DNA from: UBA4479 sp963974935 | GTDB lineage: Bacteria; Pseudomonadota; Alphaproteobacteria; Rhodospirillales; Casp-alpha2 | Assembly: GCA_963974935.1 (NCBI GenBank) | Contig: CAXBEV010000006.1 | Coordinates: forward strand, 118,633 to 182,632 | Direction: 5' to 3' | DNA: 64,000 bases | Shown here: positions 1 through 8,990 of the stretch, one piece after another | Layout of the letters: each line of letters begins with the position of its first letter | Position numbering within the stretch: the stretch's first letter is position 1 | Program-made: the position numbers and the translations under genes | Notes under the pieces: generated by a model | What the model was told of the DNA's origin: nothing | What the model saw: only the letters and a program-made list of their open reading frames with translations | The model's database searches: none

Positions 1-286
1 CAAACAGATTCTGCGCCGGTCGATCTTTCCAATGCGGCGGGCCTAATCGTTGCACGCGGCCGCCTTCTTGGTCGATCAATACTGGCGCATCGGCGCGCCC
101 GACTGTAGCCCGCATCGACGCAACCAAGGCTTTCACCTGATCGGGATCGATACAGTTCCGCGCAAACAGAATGAACCCGAGCGGGTCAGTCTGTTCAAAA
201 AAGAAGGTTTCTTCTTCGCTTAATGTCGGGCCAGCGCAGCCCAAAATTGCGGCCCGAGGCCGTTTTTCGTCATCATGTACAGTCAT
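1..286 (-). CDS. nagZ: Beta-N-acetylhexosaminidase NagZ (N-terminal part)
   Basis: Partial gene running off the left edge; only the first 95 codons are present. Family role: cytoplasmic glycoside hydrolase family 3 enzyme that removes GlcNAc from anhydromuropeptides during cell-wall recycling. The visible part carries the family start (ILGCAGPTLSEEE), the strand DPLGFILFARN and the sugar-binding loop DQEGGRVQRL near residues 73-82. The catalytic Asp/His part lies outside the window. The ATG directly abuts the TAA of the upstream SPOR gene, so the two are almost certainly co-transcribed. Confidence 0.93.
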   Translation of the reverse strand, partial: MTVHDDEKRPRAAILGCAGPTLSEEETFFFEQTDPLGFILFARNCIDPDQVKALVASMRATVGRADAPVLIDQEGGRVQRLGPPHWKDRPAQNLF

Positions 287-1276
287 TTAGGCCCCCGGCT
301 TTACCACAAGGCAGCCGAGTTTCCTTTGCTTCAAGCGTTCACAGAGCGTCTTTGCGGCCGCTTCATTGGCGAGCGGTCCAGCGCGCAATCGATAGAATAC
401 ACCTTTTGTCGCCCCCAAGTCGATTCGAGTCACTTGAAGGCGCAGTTCACCGAGCAAATCCACATGGCGACGACGCAACCGGTCCCACTCCGATTTCACA
501 GCTTTATCCGAGCGCGACGCCGCCAACTGCACACGGTAGCTGTTGGAAATATCGCCCCCAGGCGATGGCGGTGTGGGTGTCGCGGTGTTGGTTACGATCT
601 CAGTTTGCGAGGGCGCGGGGGCAGGCGCCGACTTCGGTTCAGCAACGGGGGCCGCCTTTGCTATGGGGGCGGACGGCGCGCTGGAAGGTGCAGGCAGCGT
701 AACGCCAGTCGAGCTTGGACTTTCCGTCGGTGCCAACGCCGGGGCCGGTTGCTTTAGAGCGGCAACGTCGGCTGCACTCGGTGTGTTTGCGACCGGCGCG
801 CCAGCTTCTAGTCGCATCGGCGCGCCCGATGTGTCTGCGCTACCACGGGGTGCGCTTTCCGTTACCACTTGGCTGGTTTCCGGCACACCACGCTTTAACA
901 CGTTGTCAACCTCGATCGGCTTTTCGGGGGACGGCAACAATCTTTCCACCCTCGGCTGCGAAGACGTGCCGTCGACCACGCCGTAAACAAGCCGACCTTG
1001 ATTAGGCACGTTCATGCCGCCTGGGTTTTCCGGACGCACTTTAATCGGTGCCGGGTCGGCTGTGATCACCGGCACGGCGGTATCGGATGTGCCGATCATG
1101 CCCATGATCTTATCCCCAAACCCGAGCCAAATACCGCCCAACACCACTGTCACGCCGACCAACGCACCCAACACTTTGAGCGAACTGCTGCCGGACGTCA
1201 CCTTTGCGGCGTCGCCGTCACTTTCGAGCGCCTCTTCCGCCGACACCTTCATGTCGGAATTCGCCGAGAGTGCCAT
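287..1276 (-). CDS. SPOR domain-containing membrane protein
   Basis: 329 residues. A short acidic cytoplasmic N-terminus is followed by one membrane segment at about residues 34-53. Next comes a long Pro/Ala/Ser-rich periplasmic linker (about 75-240) and a C-terminal SPOR domain (about 245-327, beginning SYRVQLAASRS). SPOR domains bind denuded peptidoglycan glycans at the septum, so a role in division or cell-wall remodelling is likely; the exact partner is unknown. GGAGA lies 9 nt before the ATG. It sits directly upstream of nagZ, a common alphaproteobacterial arrangement. The linker is low-complexity and will align poorly. Confidence 0.85.
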   Translation of the reverse strand: MALSANSDMKVSAEEALESDGDAAKVTSGSSSLKVLGALVGVTVVLGGIWLGFGDKIMGMIGTSDTAVPVITADPAPIKVRPENPGGMNVPNQGRLVYGVVDGTSSQPRVERLLPSPEKPIEVDNVLKRGVPETSQVVTESAPRGSADTSGAPMRLEAGAPVANTPSAADVAALKQPAPALAPTESPSSTGVTLPAPSSAPSAPIAKAAPVAEPKSAPAPAPSQTEIVTNTATPTPPSPGGDISNSYRVQLAASRSDKAVKSEWDRLRRRHVDLLGELRLQVTRIDLGATKGVFYRLRAGPLANEAAAKTLCERLKQRKLGCLVVKPGA

Positions 1277-1480
1277 GAATTCGTTATCTCCTTCGGGCCG
1301 TAATCTTCGCGTTCAGCGGGCTTCGCCGAATCGCGCCATTATAATACGTTTTACCGCCGAGCACGCATGAATGCGTTTCAGCCTGACTGCGACGTGGCCT
1401 ATCAGCCGCAATTCGTAAGATGCAAGAATTTGATTAACGTTCCTTGAATCTGGCAAAAACAATAGGCGGTTTATGACGCG

Positions 1481-2695
1481 TTACGACGTCCGCGATTGCA
1501 AATCAAACAAGCGGCGGTGCTCATCCAGCGCTAATCGGTCCGTCATGTCGGCGATGTAATCGCAAACCAAGGCCGCGGTTTCCACAGATCCCGGCGCGCC
1601 CGCTTGATTGCGCCATTCGGTCGGCAGACACCCCGGCTCGTCCAGCAACAGTTGGAACAGGTCCTTGACGACGCGTCGCGCCTTCGACGTCATCCGGTTC
1701 AGTTGATAATGCCGGTACATGTTTTCAAACAAGAACGACTTCAACGCCTTGTCGTTCGCCCGCATCTCGTCCGAGAACCGCGCAACCGGGTGATCCAAAT
1801 ACCGAATATCCGAGGGCTGTTTCGGGTTCGCCGCATCGATACGCTGCTGCGTGACCTGCAAAAGGTCGCCGACCATGGCACCGATCAGACGGCGGACAGC
1901 TTCATGAATGGTGCGGGAGTCGTCTAAATCCGGATAGGTCTTGCGCACCTCATGAAAGACCGGCCCAACCAGCGGTACGTCTTGCAAGTCTTTGATAGTG
2001 AACAACCCGGCGCGAAGCCCATCATCAATATCGTGATTGTTATAGGCAATGTCGTCGGAGATGGCCGCCACTTGGGCCTCTGCGTTCGCGTAGGTGGTCA
2101 GTTCCAGGTCGTGCGAAGCGATGTAATCGGTAATACCGCGGGGCAGCGTATCTTCGCTGGCACCGGGTTTGAGCAGTGGCCCGTTGTGCTTCACCACCCC
2201 TTCCAAGGTCTCCCACGTCAGATTGAGCCCGTCAAAATCGGCATAACGAGCTTCGAGCTTGGTAACGACACGAAGCGACTGGGCGTTATGATCAAAACCG
2301 CCGAACGGCGCCATCATCTCTTTCAGGGCGTCTTCGCCGGCATGGCCGAACGGCGGATGCCCCAAATCATGGGCCAACGCCAAGGTCTCGCCCAAATCTT
2401 CGTTGAGCCCCAAACACCGACACACCGAGCGCGCGATCTGTGAGACCTCAAGCGAATGTGTGAGCCGCGTACGGAAAAAATCACCCTCGTGGTTCACGAA
2501 CACCTGAGTCTTGTATTCCAAGCGCCGGAATGCTGCCGAATGGATGATCCGATCTCGGTCGCGCTGAAACGCACCTCGGGTCTTGCTTTCGGGCTCCGGG
2601 AACAAACGGCCGCGACTATTGGCCGAGTGACACGCATAAACTTTGAGCGGCGGACGCTCAACTGGCGTCGATTCGAGGGAGCCAATATGATCCAT
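1481..2695 (-). CDS. dgt: Deoxyguanosinetriphosphate triphosphohydrolase-like protein (HD domain)
   Basis: 404 residues, full length for the short Dgt family. These enzymes hydrolyse dNTPs to nucleoside and triphosphate, controlling nucleotide pools. The HD metal site is clear: H80 in TRLTHSLEVSQ, the HD pair at 109-110 and GHPPFGH at 112-118. The N-terminal RDRDRIIHSAAFRRL segment is the family signature. It is divergent from erpA, and the 133 bp between the starts must hold both promoters. In many alphaproteobacteria argS lies between dgt and the SPOR gene; here only about 200 bp without a gene separate them. Confidence 0.93.
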   Translation of the reverse strand: MDHIGSLESTPVERPPLKVYACHSANSRGRLFPEPESKTRGAFQRDRDRIIHSAAFRRLEYKTQVFVNHEGDFFRTRLTHSLEVSQIARSVCRCLGLNEDLGETLALAHDLGHPPFGHAGEDALKEMMAPFGGFDHNAQSLRVVTKLEARYADFDGLNLTWETLEGVVKHNGPLLKPGASEDTLPRGITDYIASHDLELTTYANAEAQVAAISDDIAYNNHDIDDGLRAGLFTIKDLQDVPLVGPVFHEVRKTYPDLDDSRTIHEAVRRLIGAMVGDLLQVTQQRIDAANPKQPSDIRYLDHPVARFSDEMRANDKALKSFLFENMYRHYQLNRMTSKARRVVKDLFQLLLDEPGCLPTEWRNQAGAPGSVETAALVCDYIADMTDRLALDEHRRLFDLQSRTS

Positions 2696-2828
2696 ACCGG
2701 CAACCTAGCCGACACCATGCGCGCGGGCAATGCGGATCGGACCGCATCGGCTCCCGATATCCGTGCAATTGACAGCGAGATCAGGTAGGCTACATAAAGG
2801 TCAGAAGACAAACGCAAGGAGCGCCCTA

Positions 2829-3182
2829 ATGCCCGATGGCTCAACGACCACCGAACAACGGTTGACGATTACCGACAGCGCCGCTGCACGGATTGAGAAG
2901 CTGCGCCAGATTGAGAGTAAAGATGGTTTGATGCTGCGCATCACCGTCAACGGTGGCGGCTGCTCGGGCTTCCAGTATGCGTTCGATCTGGACGACAAAA
3001 CCACCGACGAAGATATCACCTTCACCCACAATGGCGCTGCTGTTGTAACCGACGAAGTATCGTTGGATTTATTGGCCGGGTGCGTGGTTGACTTCAAAAA
3101 CGAATTGGGCGCCGCGTTCTTCCAAATCGATAATCCAAACGCCACGTCGAGCTGCGGCTGCGGCGCGTCTTTCTCTGTCTGA
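2829..3182 (+). CDS. erpA: Iron-sulfur cluster insertion protein ErpA/HesB family
   Basis: 117 residues. A-type Fe-S carrier that delivers clusters to apoproteins. The three conserved ligand cysteines are C45 (GGGCSGF), C109 and C111 (SSCGCG). The reading frame is open about 100 nt further upstream. The ATG at 2829 is preferred because AAGGAG lies 8 nt before it and the protein then starts at the family position. xth follows 21 nt downstream on the same strand, so the pair is probably one transcript. IscA-like paralogues cannot be excluded from sequence alone. Confidence 0.93.
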   Translation: MPDGSTTTEQRLTITDSAAARIEKLRQIESKDGLMLRITVNGGGCSGFQYAFDLDDKTTDEDITFTHNGAAVVTDEVSLDLLAGCVVDFKNELGAAFFQIDNPNATSSCGCGASFSV

Positions 3183-3203
3183 TCCGGGCGAGGTCGCCCG
3201 CAT

Positions 3204-3995
3204 ATGACCGTCGTTGCCACATGGAACGTCAATTCCATCAAAGCCCGCCTGCCCCGCGTGACGGAGTGGCTTGAGGACTTCAAACCCGACGTCGCGCTGC
3301 TCCAAGAATTAAAAACCGAAGACGCCGGCTTCCCGCGTATGGAGATCGAAGCGCTGGGGTACCAGATCGAAACCGTTGGCCAAAAAACCTACAACGGCGT
3401 CGCGATTTTATCTAAGCAGCCGATCAAAGTGCACCACCGCGCCCTGCCCGGTGACAACTCTGACGTGCAGGCACGCTATCTCGAAGCCGACACCTGCGGG
3501 CTGCGGGTCGCTGCTTTATATCTCCCGAACGGCAACCCGACCCGCAACGATGACGGCAGCGATCACGAAAAGTTTACCTATAAACTCGGCTGGATGGATC
3601 GCCTAATCGCCCGTGCCGACGCCCTTTTACAGGACCGAATTCCCTTCATTCTTGGCGGCGACTACAATGTCTGCCCGACCGATGAAGATGTTTATGACCC
3701 GGCCGCCTTCGCAGATGACGCGCTTTGCCGTCCGGAAAGTCGGACCCGCTTTCGCACGTTGATCAACTTAGGTCTGACCGAAGCTTTCCGCGCCATGGAT
3801 TCGACGCCGCATGCATATTCGTATTGGGATTATCAGCGCGGCGCCTGGCAGAAAGACAACGGGCTCCGCATCGATCATTTATTGTTATCTCCGGAAGCCG
3901 CCGATCTGCTCGAAGAGGTCGGTATCGACAAGAGCCCGCGCGGCAAAGAAAAGGCGTCTGACCACACCCCGGTTTGGGGCAAGTTCGCGGCCTAA
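3204..3995 (+). CDS. xth: Exodeoxyribonuclease III
   Basis: 263 residues, typical length. Mg-dependent AP endonuclease and 3'-5' exonuclease in base-excision repair. Catalytic elements of the exonuclease/endonuclease/phosphatase fold are visible: WNVNS (Asn10), LLQELKTED (Glu35), the GGDYNVCP loop with Asp and Asn, and the terminal DHTPVW with the catalytic Asp-His pair. It probably forms an operon with erpA. No frameshift or missing residue is seen. Confidence 0.95.
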   Translation: MTVVATWNVNSIKARLPRVTEWLEDFKPDVALLQELKTEDAGFPRMEIEALGYQIETVGQKTYNGVAILSKQPIKVHHRALPGDNSDVQARYLEADTCGLRVAALYLPNGNPTRNDDGSDHEKFTYKLGWMDRLIARADALLQDRIPFILGGDYNVCPTDEDVYDPAAFADDALCRPESRTRFRTLINLGLTEAFRAMDSTPHAYSYWDYQRGAWQKDNGLRIDHLLLSPEAADLLEEVGIDKSPRGKEKASDHTPVWGKFAA

Positions 3996-4043
3996 ACGCC
4001 GCCAAATTCTTCTGGCACCACCCACTTGTTACACCCCACACTT

Positions 4044-4146
4044 GCGACTTCCCGGAAAGTCGGCAGGACTTATCTGGGATATTTGCATAAGATCGCGGAT
4101 CTTGCGCTAAGATCCCGGATATCGCTGCGCGATTCCGGGAAGTCGC
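4044..4146. repeat. Inverted-repeat intergenic element, family A
   Basis: About 103 bp bounded by inverted arms: GCGACTTCCCGGA at the left and TCCGGGAAGTCGC at the right, with further internal dyads. It lies in the gap between xth and the Hpt gene, which otherwise shows only G-rich GGTAG/GGTGG tracts at about 4149-4210. A partial relative occurs at 30834-30871, so this is a dispersed element rather than a single terminator. Transcribed, it would fold into a long hairpin and could end transcription from either side. Confidence 0.6.
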
Positions 4147-4229
4147 TATTAGGTAGGATTACTTGTTGGTGGGACTACTGGTAGATTAGGCTTCTGGTAG
4201 GTGGAACTGCTGAAAAGCGGCAGGGAAAT

Positions 4230-4715
4230 TTACCTGATCAGCTTGTCGCCAACTTTCCGGATGCCGTCGACGAGGGCCTGACCGTTGGCGCCGCCGTCAC
4301 CCTTCATACCCGTCTGGATGACAATTTTTAGCGCATCAACATGGACCTTAATGGCCTGAACTTCGGCGCTACCGAAGCTTTCGGTGCGCTCAATCAGGCG
4401 GCACAGTTCGTTGCCGATCACGGTCATCAAATCATACCCGAAGCTGCCGCCCTGACCTTTAATGTCATGGGCAATCTGGAACACGGCATCGGCTTCTTCT
4501 TTGCGAGGCGTTTCCGCCTGTTCTAAATTTTTGTAGGCAACGTCCATACGCTTCAGATCTTCTTCGACCCATTCAAGATAGCTGTCGGACATATCCGCGA
4601 TAGCTTGCTCGGCGCGCTCAAGCGTCGCCAAGTCGACGGCACCCGGCCCGCCCTCACGAACTTTGTTCTTGAGGTTGTTCGGCGGATTGATGATTTCCAT
4701 CTCGTCGCTAGGCAT
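4230..4715 (-). CDS. Orphan Hpt (histidine phosphotransfer) domain protein
   Basis: 161 residues. The central segment IAHDIKGQGGSFGYDL (about 81-96) has the HxxKG core of histidine phosphotransfer domains, with His83 as the probable phosphorylation site. The rest is helical, as expected for a four-helix Hpt bundle. There is no kinase or receiver domain in the protein and no two-component gene adjacent. It probably relays phosphate in a phosphorelay whose partners lie elsewhere. There is no membrane segment. It sits isolated between the family A repeat and the liu cluster. Confidence 0.78.
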   Translation of the reverse strand: MPSDEMEIINPPNNLKNKVREGGPGAVDLATLERAEQAIADMSDSYLEWVEEDLKRMDVAYKNLEQAETPRKEEADAVFQIAHDIKGQGGSFGYDLMTVIGNELCRLIERTESFGSAEVQAIKVHVDALKIVIQTGMKGDGGANGQALVDGIRKVGDKLIR

Positions 4716-4808
4716 GAGAATTCCAATACTTTTCCGTTCTGGCCGCTATAGGCAGACCGGTATTGTACTTAGCAACGGTAACGTTGCCTTGCAAATAGGG
4801 CAACCATT

Positions 4809-5246
4809 TTAGATCAAGCCGAGTTCCTTAAGTGCATCGGCCATATCATCGGGCAAATCTTCCGCGCCGGCGCCGACGTCACGCAAATCTCTGGGCGCGT
4901 CGCCAGGCTGCAGATACCGCCACCCCTGAAAAGCGCGATGCGGGCGACGTTCAACTTGTACGTGTTCTGGATCCAGAACGATTGCACATGCCGGCTTCCC
5001 CTCTTGGTTCACGGTCTCTCTGAGTTCCACGATCCGCTGTCGCACGCGGATCACCCGTTTGATCACCCAATACAGCGAGCCGCCGTCCAAAACCTGGTCT
5101 GCGCGGCGCGGGAACGAGCGTGTAACGTGCAAAAGCTCAGCCGGTTGTCCGGCTTTGCGCTTGATCTCAAGCCGCTGCTTTTGCACCTCGGCTAGGTGCT
5201 CCACATCCTCGATGCCGACACACAATTTGAGCAGATGGACCGTCAC
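4809..5246 (-). CDS. DUF1489 family protein
   Basis: 145 residues, recognised as the alphaproteobacterial DUF1489 family from its start (TVHLLKLCVGIEDVEHL) and the ITRSFPRR/WVIKRVIRVRQ-type blocks. Molecular function is not known. No signal or membrane segment. The GTG start overlaps the mvaB stop (GTGA), so it is translationally coupled as the last gene of the liu operon. The family is usually not tied to leucine catabolism, so the position may simply reflect read-through. Confidence 0.82.
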   Translation of the reverse strand: MTVHLLKLCVGIEDVEHLAEVQKQRLEIKRKAGQPAELLHVTRSFPRRADQVLDGGSLYWVIKRVIRVRQRIVELRETVNQEGKPACAIVLDPEHVQVERRPHRAFQGWRYLQPGDAPRDLRDVGAGAEDLPDDMADALKELGLI

Positions 5247-6157
5247 GCTTGCACCTCGCGACCCAGGCGCGCTTGCGCGACTTTCGATGCCGGCACACGA
5301 CCGATCACGCTCGAGATAAATTGGCTGGCCGCTAAAAGCTTTTCCATATCGATGCCGGTCTCGATGCCGAGGCCATCCAGCATGTACAACACATCTTCAG
5401 TGGCGACATTCCCGGATGCGCCTTTGGCATACGGGCAACCACCAAGCCCGGCGACGGCGGTATCGATCACCGCCACACCTTGCTGCATCACGGCGAGCAG
5501 GTTGGCGAGCGCTTGACCATAGGTGTCGTGAAAATGTGCCGCCAAACGAACTGGCGGCACATGGGCCGCGACCGCATCGATCATCGCTTGCGCTTTTATA
5601 GGTGTTCCGGTGCCGATGGTATCGCCGAGCGACACCTCATAGCACCCCATGGCGTCGAGTTCACGCGCAACACCGGCAACCGCCGCCGGTGCAACGTCAC
5701 CTTCGTATGGACAACCGAGCACACAGGAAATATACCCGCGCACACGCATGCCGTCCGCAAGCGCCGCCTTGGCGACCGGGCGAAACCGCTCCAGGCTTTC
5801 AGCAATCGTGCAGTTAATGTTTTTCTGCGAGAACGTCTCCGAAGCCGCGCCAAAGATCGCGACCTCTTCACAGCCCGCTGCCTTCGCCGCCTCGTACCCC
5901 TTCATATTTGGGACCAACACCGGATATGAAACACCTGCGCGGCGCACGATCAGGCGCATCACGTCTGCCGTGTCCGCCATCTGCGGCACCCATTTCGGTG
6001 ACACGAAGGCGCCGACTTCGATCGCCGGCACCCCAGCGTCGGACAACATATCGACAAGTTTTACTTTCGCATCAAGCGGCACCGTTTCGGGCTGATTTTG
6101 CAGACCATCCCTGGGGCCAACATCGACGATCTTGACGTGCTTTGGCAGGTTCATCAT
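5243..6157 (-). CDS. mvaB: Hydroxymethylglutaryl-CoA lyase
   Basis: 304 residues. Cleaves HMG-CoA to acetyl-CoA and acetoacetate, the last step of leucine degradation (liuE in Liu nomenclature). TIM-barrel HMGL-like enzyme with the opening KIVDVGPRDGLQNQ, the metal-site pair HFHDTYGQ, SLGDTIGTGTP, and the catalytic-Cys loop GLGGCPYAKGASGNVATED. The gene begins with tandem ATG codons; either is possible. It lies 17 nt behind the carboxylase alpha subunit and overlaps the next gene by 4 nt. This specific set argues for HMG-CoA lyase rather than a homocitrate-synthase relative. Confidence 0.95.
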   Translation of the reverse strand: MMNLPKHVKIVDVGPRDGLQNQPETVPLDAKVKLVDMLSDAGVPAIEVGAFVSPKWVPQMADTADVMRLIVRRAGVSYPVLVPNMKGYEAAKAAGCEEVAIFGAASETFSQKNINCTIAESLERFRPVAKAALADGMRVRGYISCVLGCPYEGDVAPAAVAGVARELDAMGCYEVSLGDTIGTGTPIKAQAMIDAVAAHVPPVRLAAHFHDTYGQALANLLAVMQQGVAVIDTAVAGLGGCPYAKGASGNVATEDVLYMLDGLGIETGIDMEKLLAASQFISSVIGRVPASKVAQARLGREVQA

Positions 6158-6174
6158 CTGTCCGTCATCTACGC

Positions 6175-8142
6175 CTACGCATCGAACACGACCAACGCCG
6201 CGCCTTCGTCGACTTGATCGCCGGCTTTATAACGAACCTCAGCAACCTTACCATCGGCAGGTGCGGTGATCGTGTGCTCCATCTTCATCGCTTCCAACAC
6301 CAAAAGGGCTGCACCACGTTTTACCGCATCACCGGCCTTCACATACACCGCCGTCACCTTACCCGGCATCGGTGCGGTCAAGCCGCCGCCGGCGAGCGCA
6401 TCGTCTTCGTCATCAGCCGCAGGGTCGATCAACGCGAGCACCGCGCGACCTTCATCGCTGAACACATGTAGTGTACCGGCGTCATCCCCCAGGACATGCA
6501 GGCCTTCGAAGGACGCATGGAAGGATACACCATCGATGACAAGATCAAATCCTCCGTTGCTGCGCGCCGTTGCACACAAAAGGTGTGCCGCGTCGGCCTC
6601 TATGGTGTCGGCAAGGTGTATATCCTGATGCCCCCGGTCGATCATCCGCCAGCCGTCGGTACGAAACCATGGGGAGTGGGAATCTTCTGAACGCGCCGCG
6701 CGCGCGCACGCTTTAACGCCACGCGCCTTAATTTCAAAGTGTGCTGCGGCAGCCAAGTCGGCGGATGTCGCCGCACGCTGCCGGCGCCATCCCGCTTTCG
6801 GTGCCTTCAAGCGGTCAAGCCAACGGGTATCAATCTTGGCGCGCTGGAACGGCTTTGAGTCACAAATCCCGATCAGGAAATCCAAATTGGTGGCGAGTCC
6901 GACAATCCGTGTATCCGCCAGCGCGCGGCGCAACGCGGCCAAGGCCTGCTGTCGATCCGGGCCGTGCACAATCACTTTGGCGATCATCGGATCATAGTGC
7001 ACCGACACTCGATCCCCCGGCTCAACGCCGGTATCAATCCGTATCCCAACGCGATCTGGAAATGCGAGATGCTGCAACGTCCCAGTCTGCGGCAAATACC
7101 CTTTGTCAGGGTCTTCGGCATACAACCGCGCTTCGAAAGCGTGCCCATTGATGGCAAGGTCGGCCTGCGCCATCGGCAGCGGTGCACCCGCCGCGACGCG
7201 CAGTTGCCATTCGACCAAATCAACGCCGGTGATCAGTTCGGTTACCGGGTGTTCGACCTGCAAGCGTGTGTTCATCTCGATAAAATAAAACGCATTGCCG
7301 TCGAACATAAATTCGACCGTGCCTGCGCCGACATAGCCGACCGCGCGTGCCGCATCGACCGCGGCTTGGCCCATGGCGTTTCGCACGTTCGCCGTCATAC
7401 CCGGTGCCGGTGCTTCTTCGATCACCTTTTGATGGCGACGCTGCAGCGAACAATCGCGCTCAAACAAATGCAATACGTCGCCGAAGCTATCTGCAAAAAT
7501 TTGAATTTCAACGTGCCGCGCACGATCCAGATATTTTTCGATCATCAACTGATCGTCACCGAACGATGCTTTCGCTTCCCGCTTGGCACCATTGACGGCG
7601 TCTTTCAGACCATCCTTCGCGGTGACGACTCGCATACCCTTACCGCCGCCGCCCGCAGACGCTTTCACCAACACCGGATAGCCGATCTTATCGGCGGCTT
7701 TGCTGAGCGTCTGGAAGTCCTGCTTTGCACCGAAGTAGCCGGGCACCAATGGGACGCCGGCTTTTTCCATCAATTTCTTGGAGGCGCTTTTTGAGCCCAT
7801 GGCGCGGATTGCATCCGCCGGTGGGCCGACGAAGATCAGCCCGGCTTTGCCAACCGCATCGGCGAACCTGGCGTTCTCAGACAAAAAGCCGTAACCCGGG
7901 TGGATCGCATCGGCGCTGCTTTGCTGCGCGGCCTTCAATACGGCGGCAACGTTCAAATAACTCTCAGCCGCCGGCGCCGGACCGATGTATTCTGCCCGAT
8001 CCGCCAAACGCACGTGGCGCGCATTGCGGTCGGCGTCGGAATACACCGCAACGGACTCGATGCCCAAGCGCCGACACGTCGCGATCACGCGGCACGCGAT
8101 CTCGCCCCGGTTGGCGATCAGCAAACGTTGGATGGCACTCAC
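6175..8142 (-). CDS. liuD: Methylcrotonyl-CoA carboxylase, biotin-containing alpha subunit
   Basis: About 655 residues. Biotin carboxylase domain (about 1-450) with ATP-grasp loop KASAGGGGKGMR and EMNTRLQVEHPVTE, a linker domain, then a C-terminal biotinyl domain with LEAMKMEHT (biotin on the Lys). It carboxylates biotin for transfer to 3-methylcrotonyl-CoA by LiuB. Two in-frame GTG codons are possible starts. The one at 8142 gives the usual SAIQRLLIANRGE beginning and has a GGGG tract ahead of it. The one at 8163 would overlap the liuC stop. Specificity is inferred from the neighbouring liuA, liuB, liuC and mvaB; a second, propionyl-type alpha subunit occurs at 24914-26902. Confidence 0.93.
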   Translation of the reverse strand: MSAIQRLLIANRGEIACRVIATCRRLGIESVAVYSDADRNARHVRLADRAEYIGPAPAAESYLNVAAVLKAAQQSSADAIHPGYGFLSENARFADAVGKAGLIFVGPPADAIRAMGSKSASKKLMEKAGVPLVPGYFGAKQDFQTLSKAADKIGYPVLVKASAGGGGKGMRVVTAKDGLKDAVNGAKREAKASFGDDQLMIEKYLDRARHVEIQIFADSFGDVLHLFERDCSLQRRHQKVIEEAPAPGMTANVRNAMGQAAVDAARAVGYVGAGTVEFMFDGNAFYFIEMNTRLQVEHPVTELITGVDLVEWQLRVAAGAPLPMAQADLAINGHAFEARLYAEDPDKGYLPQTGTLQHLAFPDRVGIRIDTGVEPGDRVSVHYDPMIAKVIVHGPDRQQALAALRRALADTRIVGLATNLDFLIGICDSKPFQRAKIDTRWLDRLKAPKAGWRRQRAATSADLAAAAHFEIKARGVKACARAARSEDSHSPWFRTDGWRMIDRGHQDIHLADTIEADAAHLLCATARSNGGFDLVIDGVSFHASFEGLHVLGDDAGTLHVFSDEGRAVLALIDPAADDEDDALAGGGLTAPMPGKVTAVYVKAGDAVKRGAALLVLEAMKMEHTITAPADGKVAEVRYKAGDQVDEGAALVVFDA

Positions 8143-8155
8143 GGCTGACCCCGCA

Positions 8156-8962
8156 TTATTCACGCACCCACGACGGCTTGCGCTTATTCAGAAACGCGGC
8201 AACGCCCTCTTGACCTTCGTCGGTGGCACGCACCCGAGCGATATGGCCGGCGGTGTCGCGCACCACTTTTTCATCTTTGGTGGTCGCATTAGAAATGTAT
8301 GAAATCAAATTCTTCGCCTCGGCGAGGGCAGCGGGACCGCCCAACAACAAGTTGTCGAGCACACGGTCTCGGGCCGCTAATAGTTCATCGGCGGCAACGA
8401 CCTCGTGGACCAAGCCGATACGATGTGCCTCGGCTGCCGAAAACCGTTCCGCAGTCAAAAAGTACCGCGACGCCGCACGCTCACCGATGGCGTTGATCAC
8501 ATAGGGGCCGATCACGGCTGGGATCAAACCAAGCCGCACTTCGGACAACGCAAACACCGTATCTTCCGAAGCAATCGCGATGTCACACGCCGCCACCAAA
8601 CCGACACCGCCGCCCAAGGCCGCACCTTGAACGACCGCGATTGTCGGCTGCCGCATACGGTTCAACGTCGCCATCATCTTGCCGAGGTTATTGGCGTCTT
8701 GCAGGTTGTCCGCATGATCGTATGTGGCCATGCGCTTCATCCAATTCAGATCCGCACCGGCGGAAAAACTTTTGCCTTCGGCCTCTAACACCACAACACG
8801 GACCGACGGGTCTTTGCTGAGGCCTTGCAGTTCGCGGCGCAACCGTTCGATCAATTCGTCATCAAACGCATTGTGCACGTCGGGCCGACGCAGCGTCAGC
8901 GTGGCGACGCCGCGTCCGGAAATCTCGGTAAATAGGGATGCCGTGGTTTTTGCGTCGCTCAT
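8156..8962 (-). CDS. liuC: Methylglutaconyl-CoA hydratase (enoyl-CoA hydratase family)
   Basis: 268 residues, crotonase fold. Shows the oxyanion-hole segments SAGADLNWM and GAALGGGVGLVAACD, and the LSEVRLGLIPAVI helix typical of the AUH/LiuC group. It hydrates 3-methylglutaconyl-CoA to HMG-CoA. Placement between the two carboxylase genes supports this over a general enoyl-CoA hydratase. The stop codon lies a few bases before the start of the alpha subunit, so translation is closely coupled. Confidence 0.93.
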   Translation of the reverse strand: MSDAKTTASLFTEISGRGVATLTLRRPDVHNAFDDELIERLRRELQGLSKDPSVRVVVLEAEGKSFSAGADLNWMKRMATYDHADNLQDANNLGKMMATLNRMRQPTIAVVQGAALGGGVGLVAACDIAIASEDTVFALSEVRLGLIPAVIGPYVINAIGERAASRYFLTAERFSAAEAHRIGLVHEVVAADELLAARDRVLDNLLLGGPAALAEAKNLISYISNATTKDEKVVRDTAGHIARVRATDEGQEGVAAFLNKRKPSWVRE

Positions 8963-8990
8963 TTTAAACCCTCTTGAACTTCATGCCGCA

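Noticed and set aside
4147..4215. G-rich direct repeats (GGTAG/GGTGG tracts) as a CRISPR or tandem array
   Set aside because: Units are irregular in length and sequence; no repeat-spacer pattern.
6964..7794. 276-codon plus-strand ORF inside liuD
   Set aside because: Composition is His/Arg/Phe-rich as expected of an antisense shadow of a GC-rich gene, and liuD is unambiguous.
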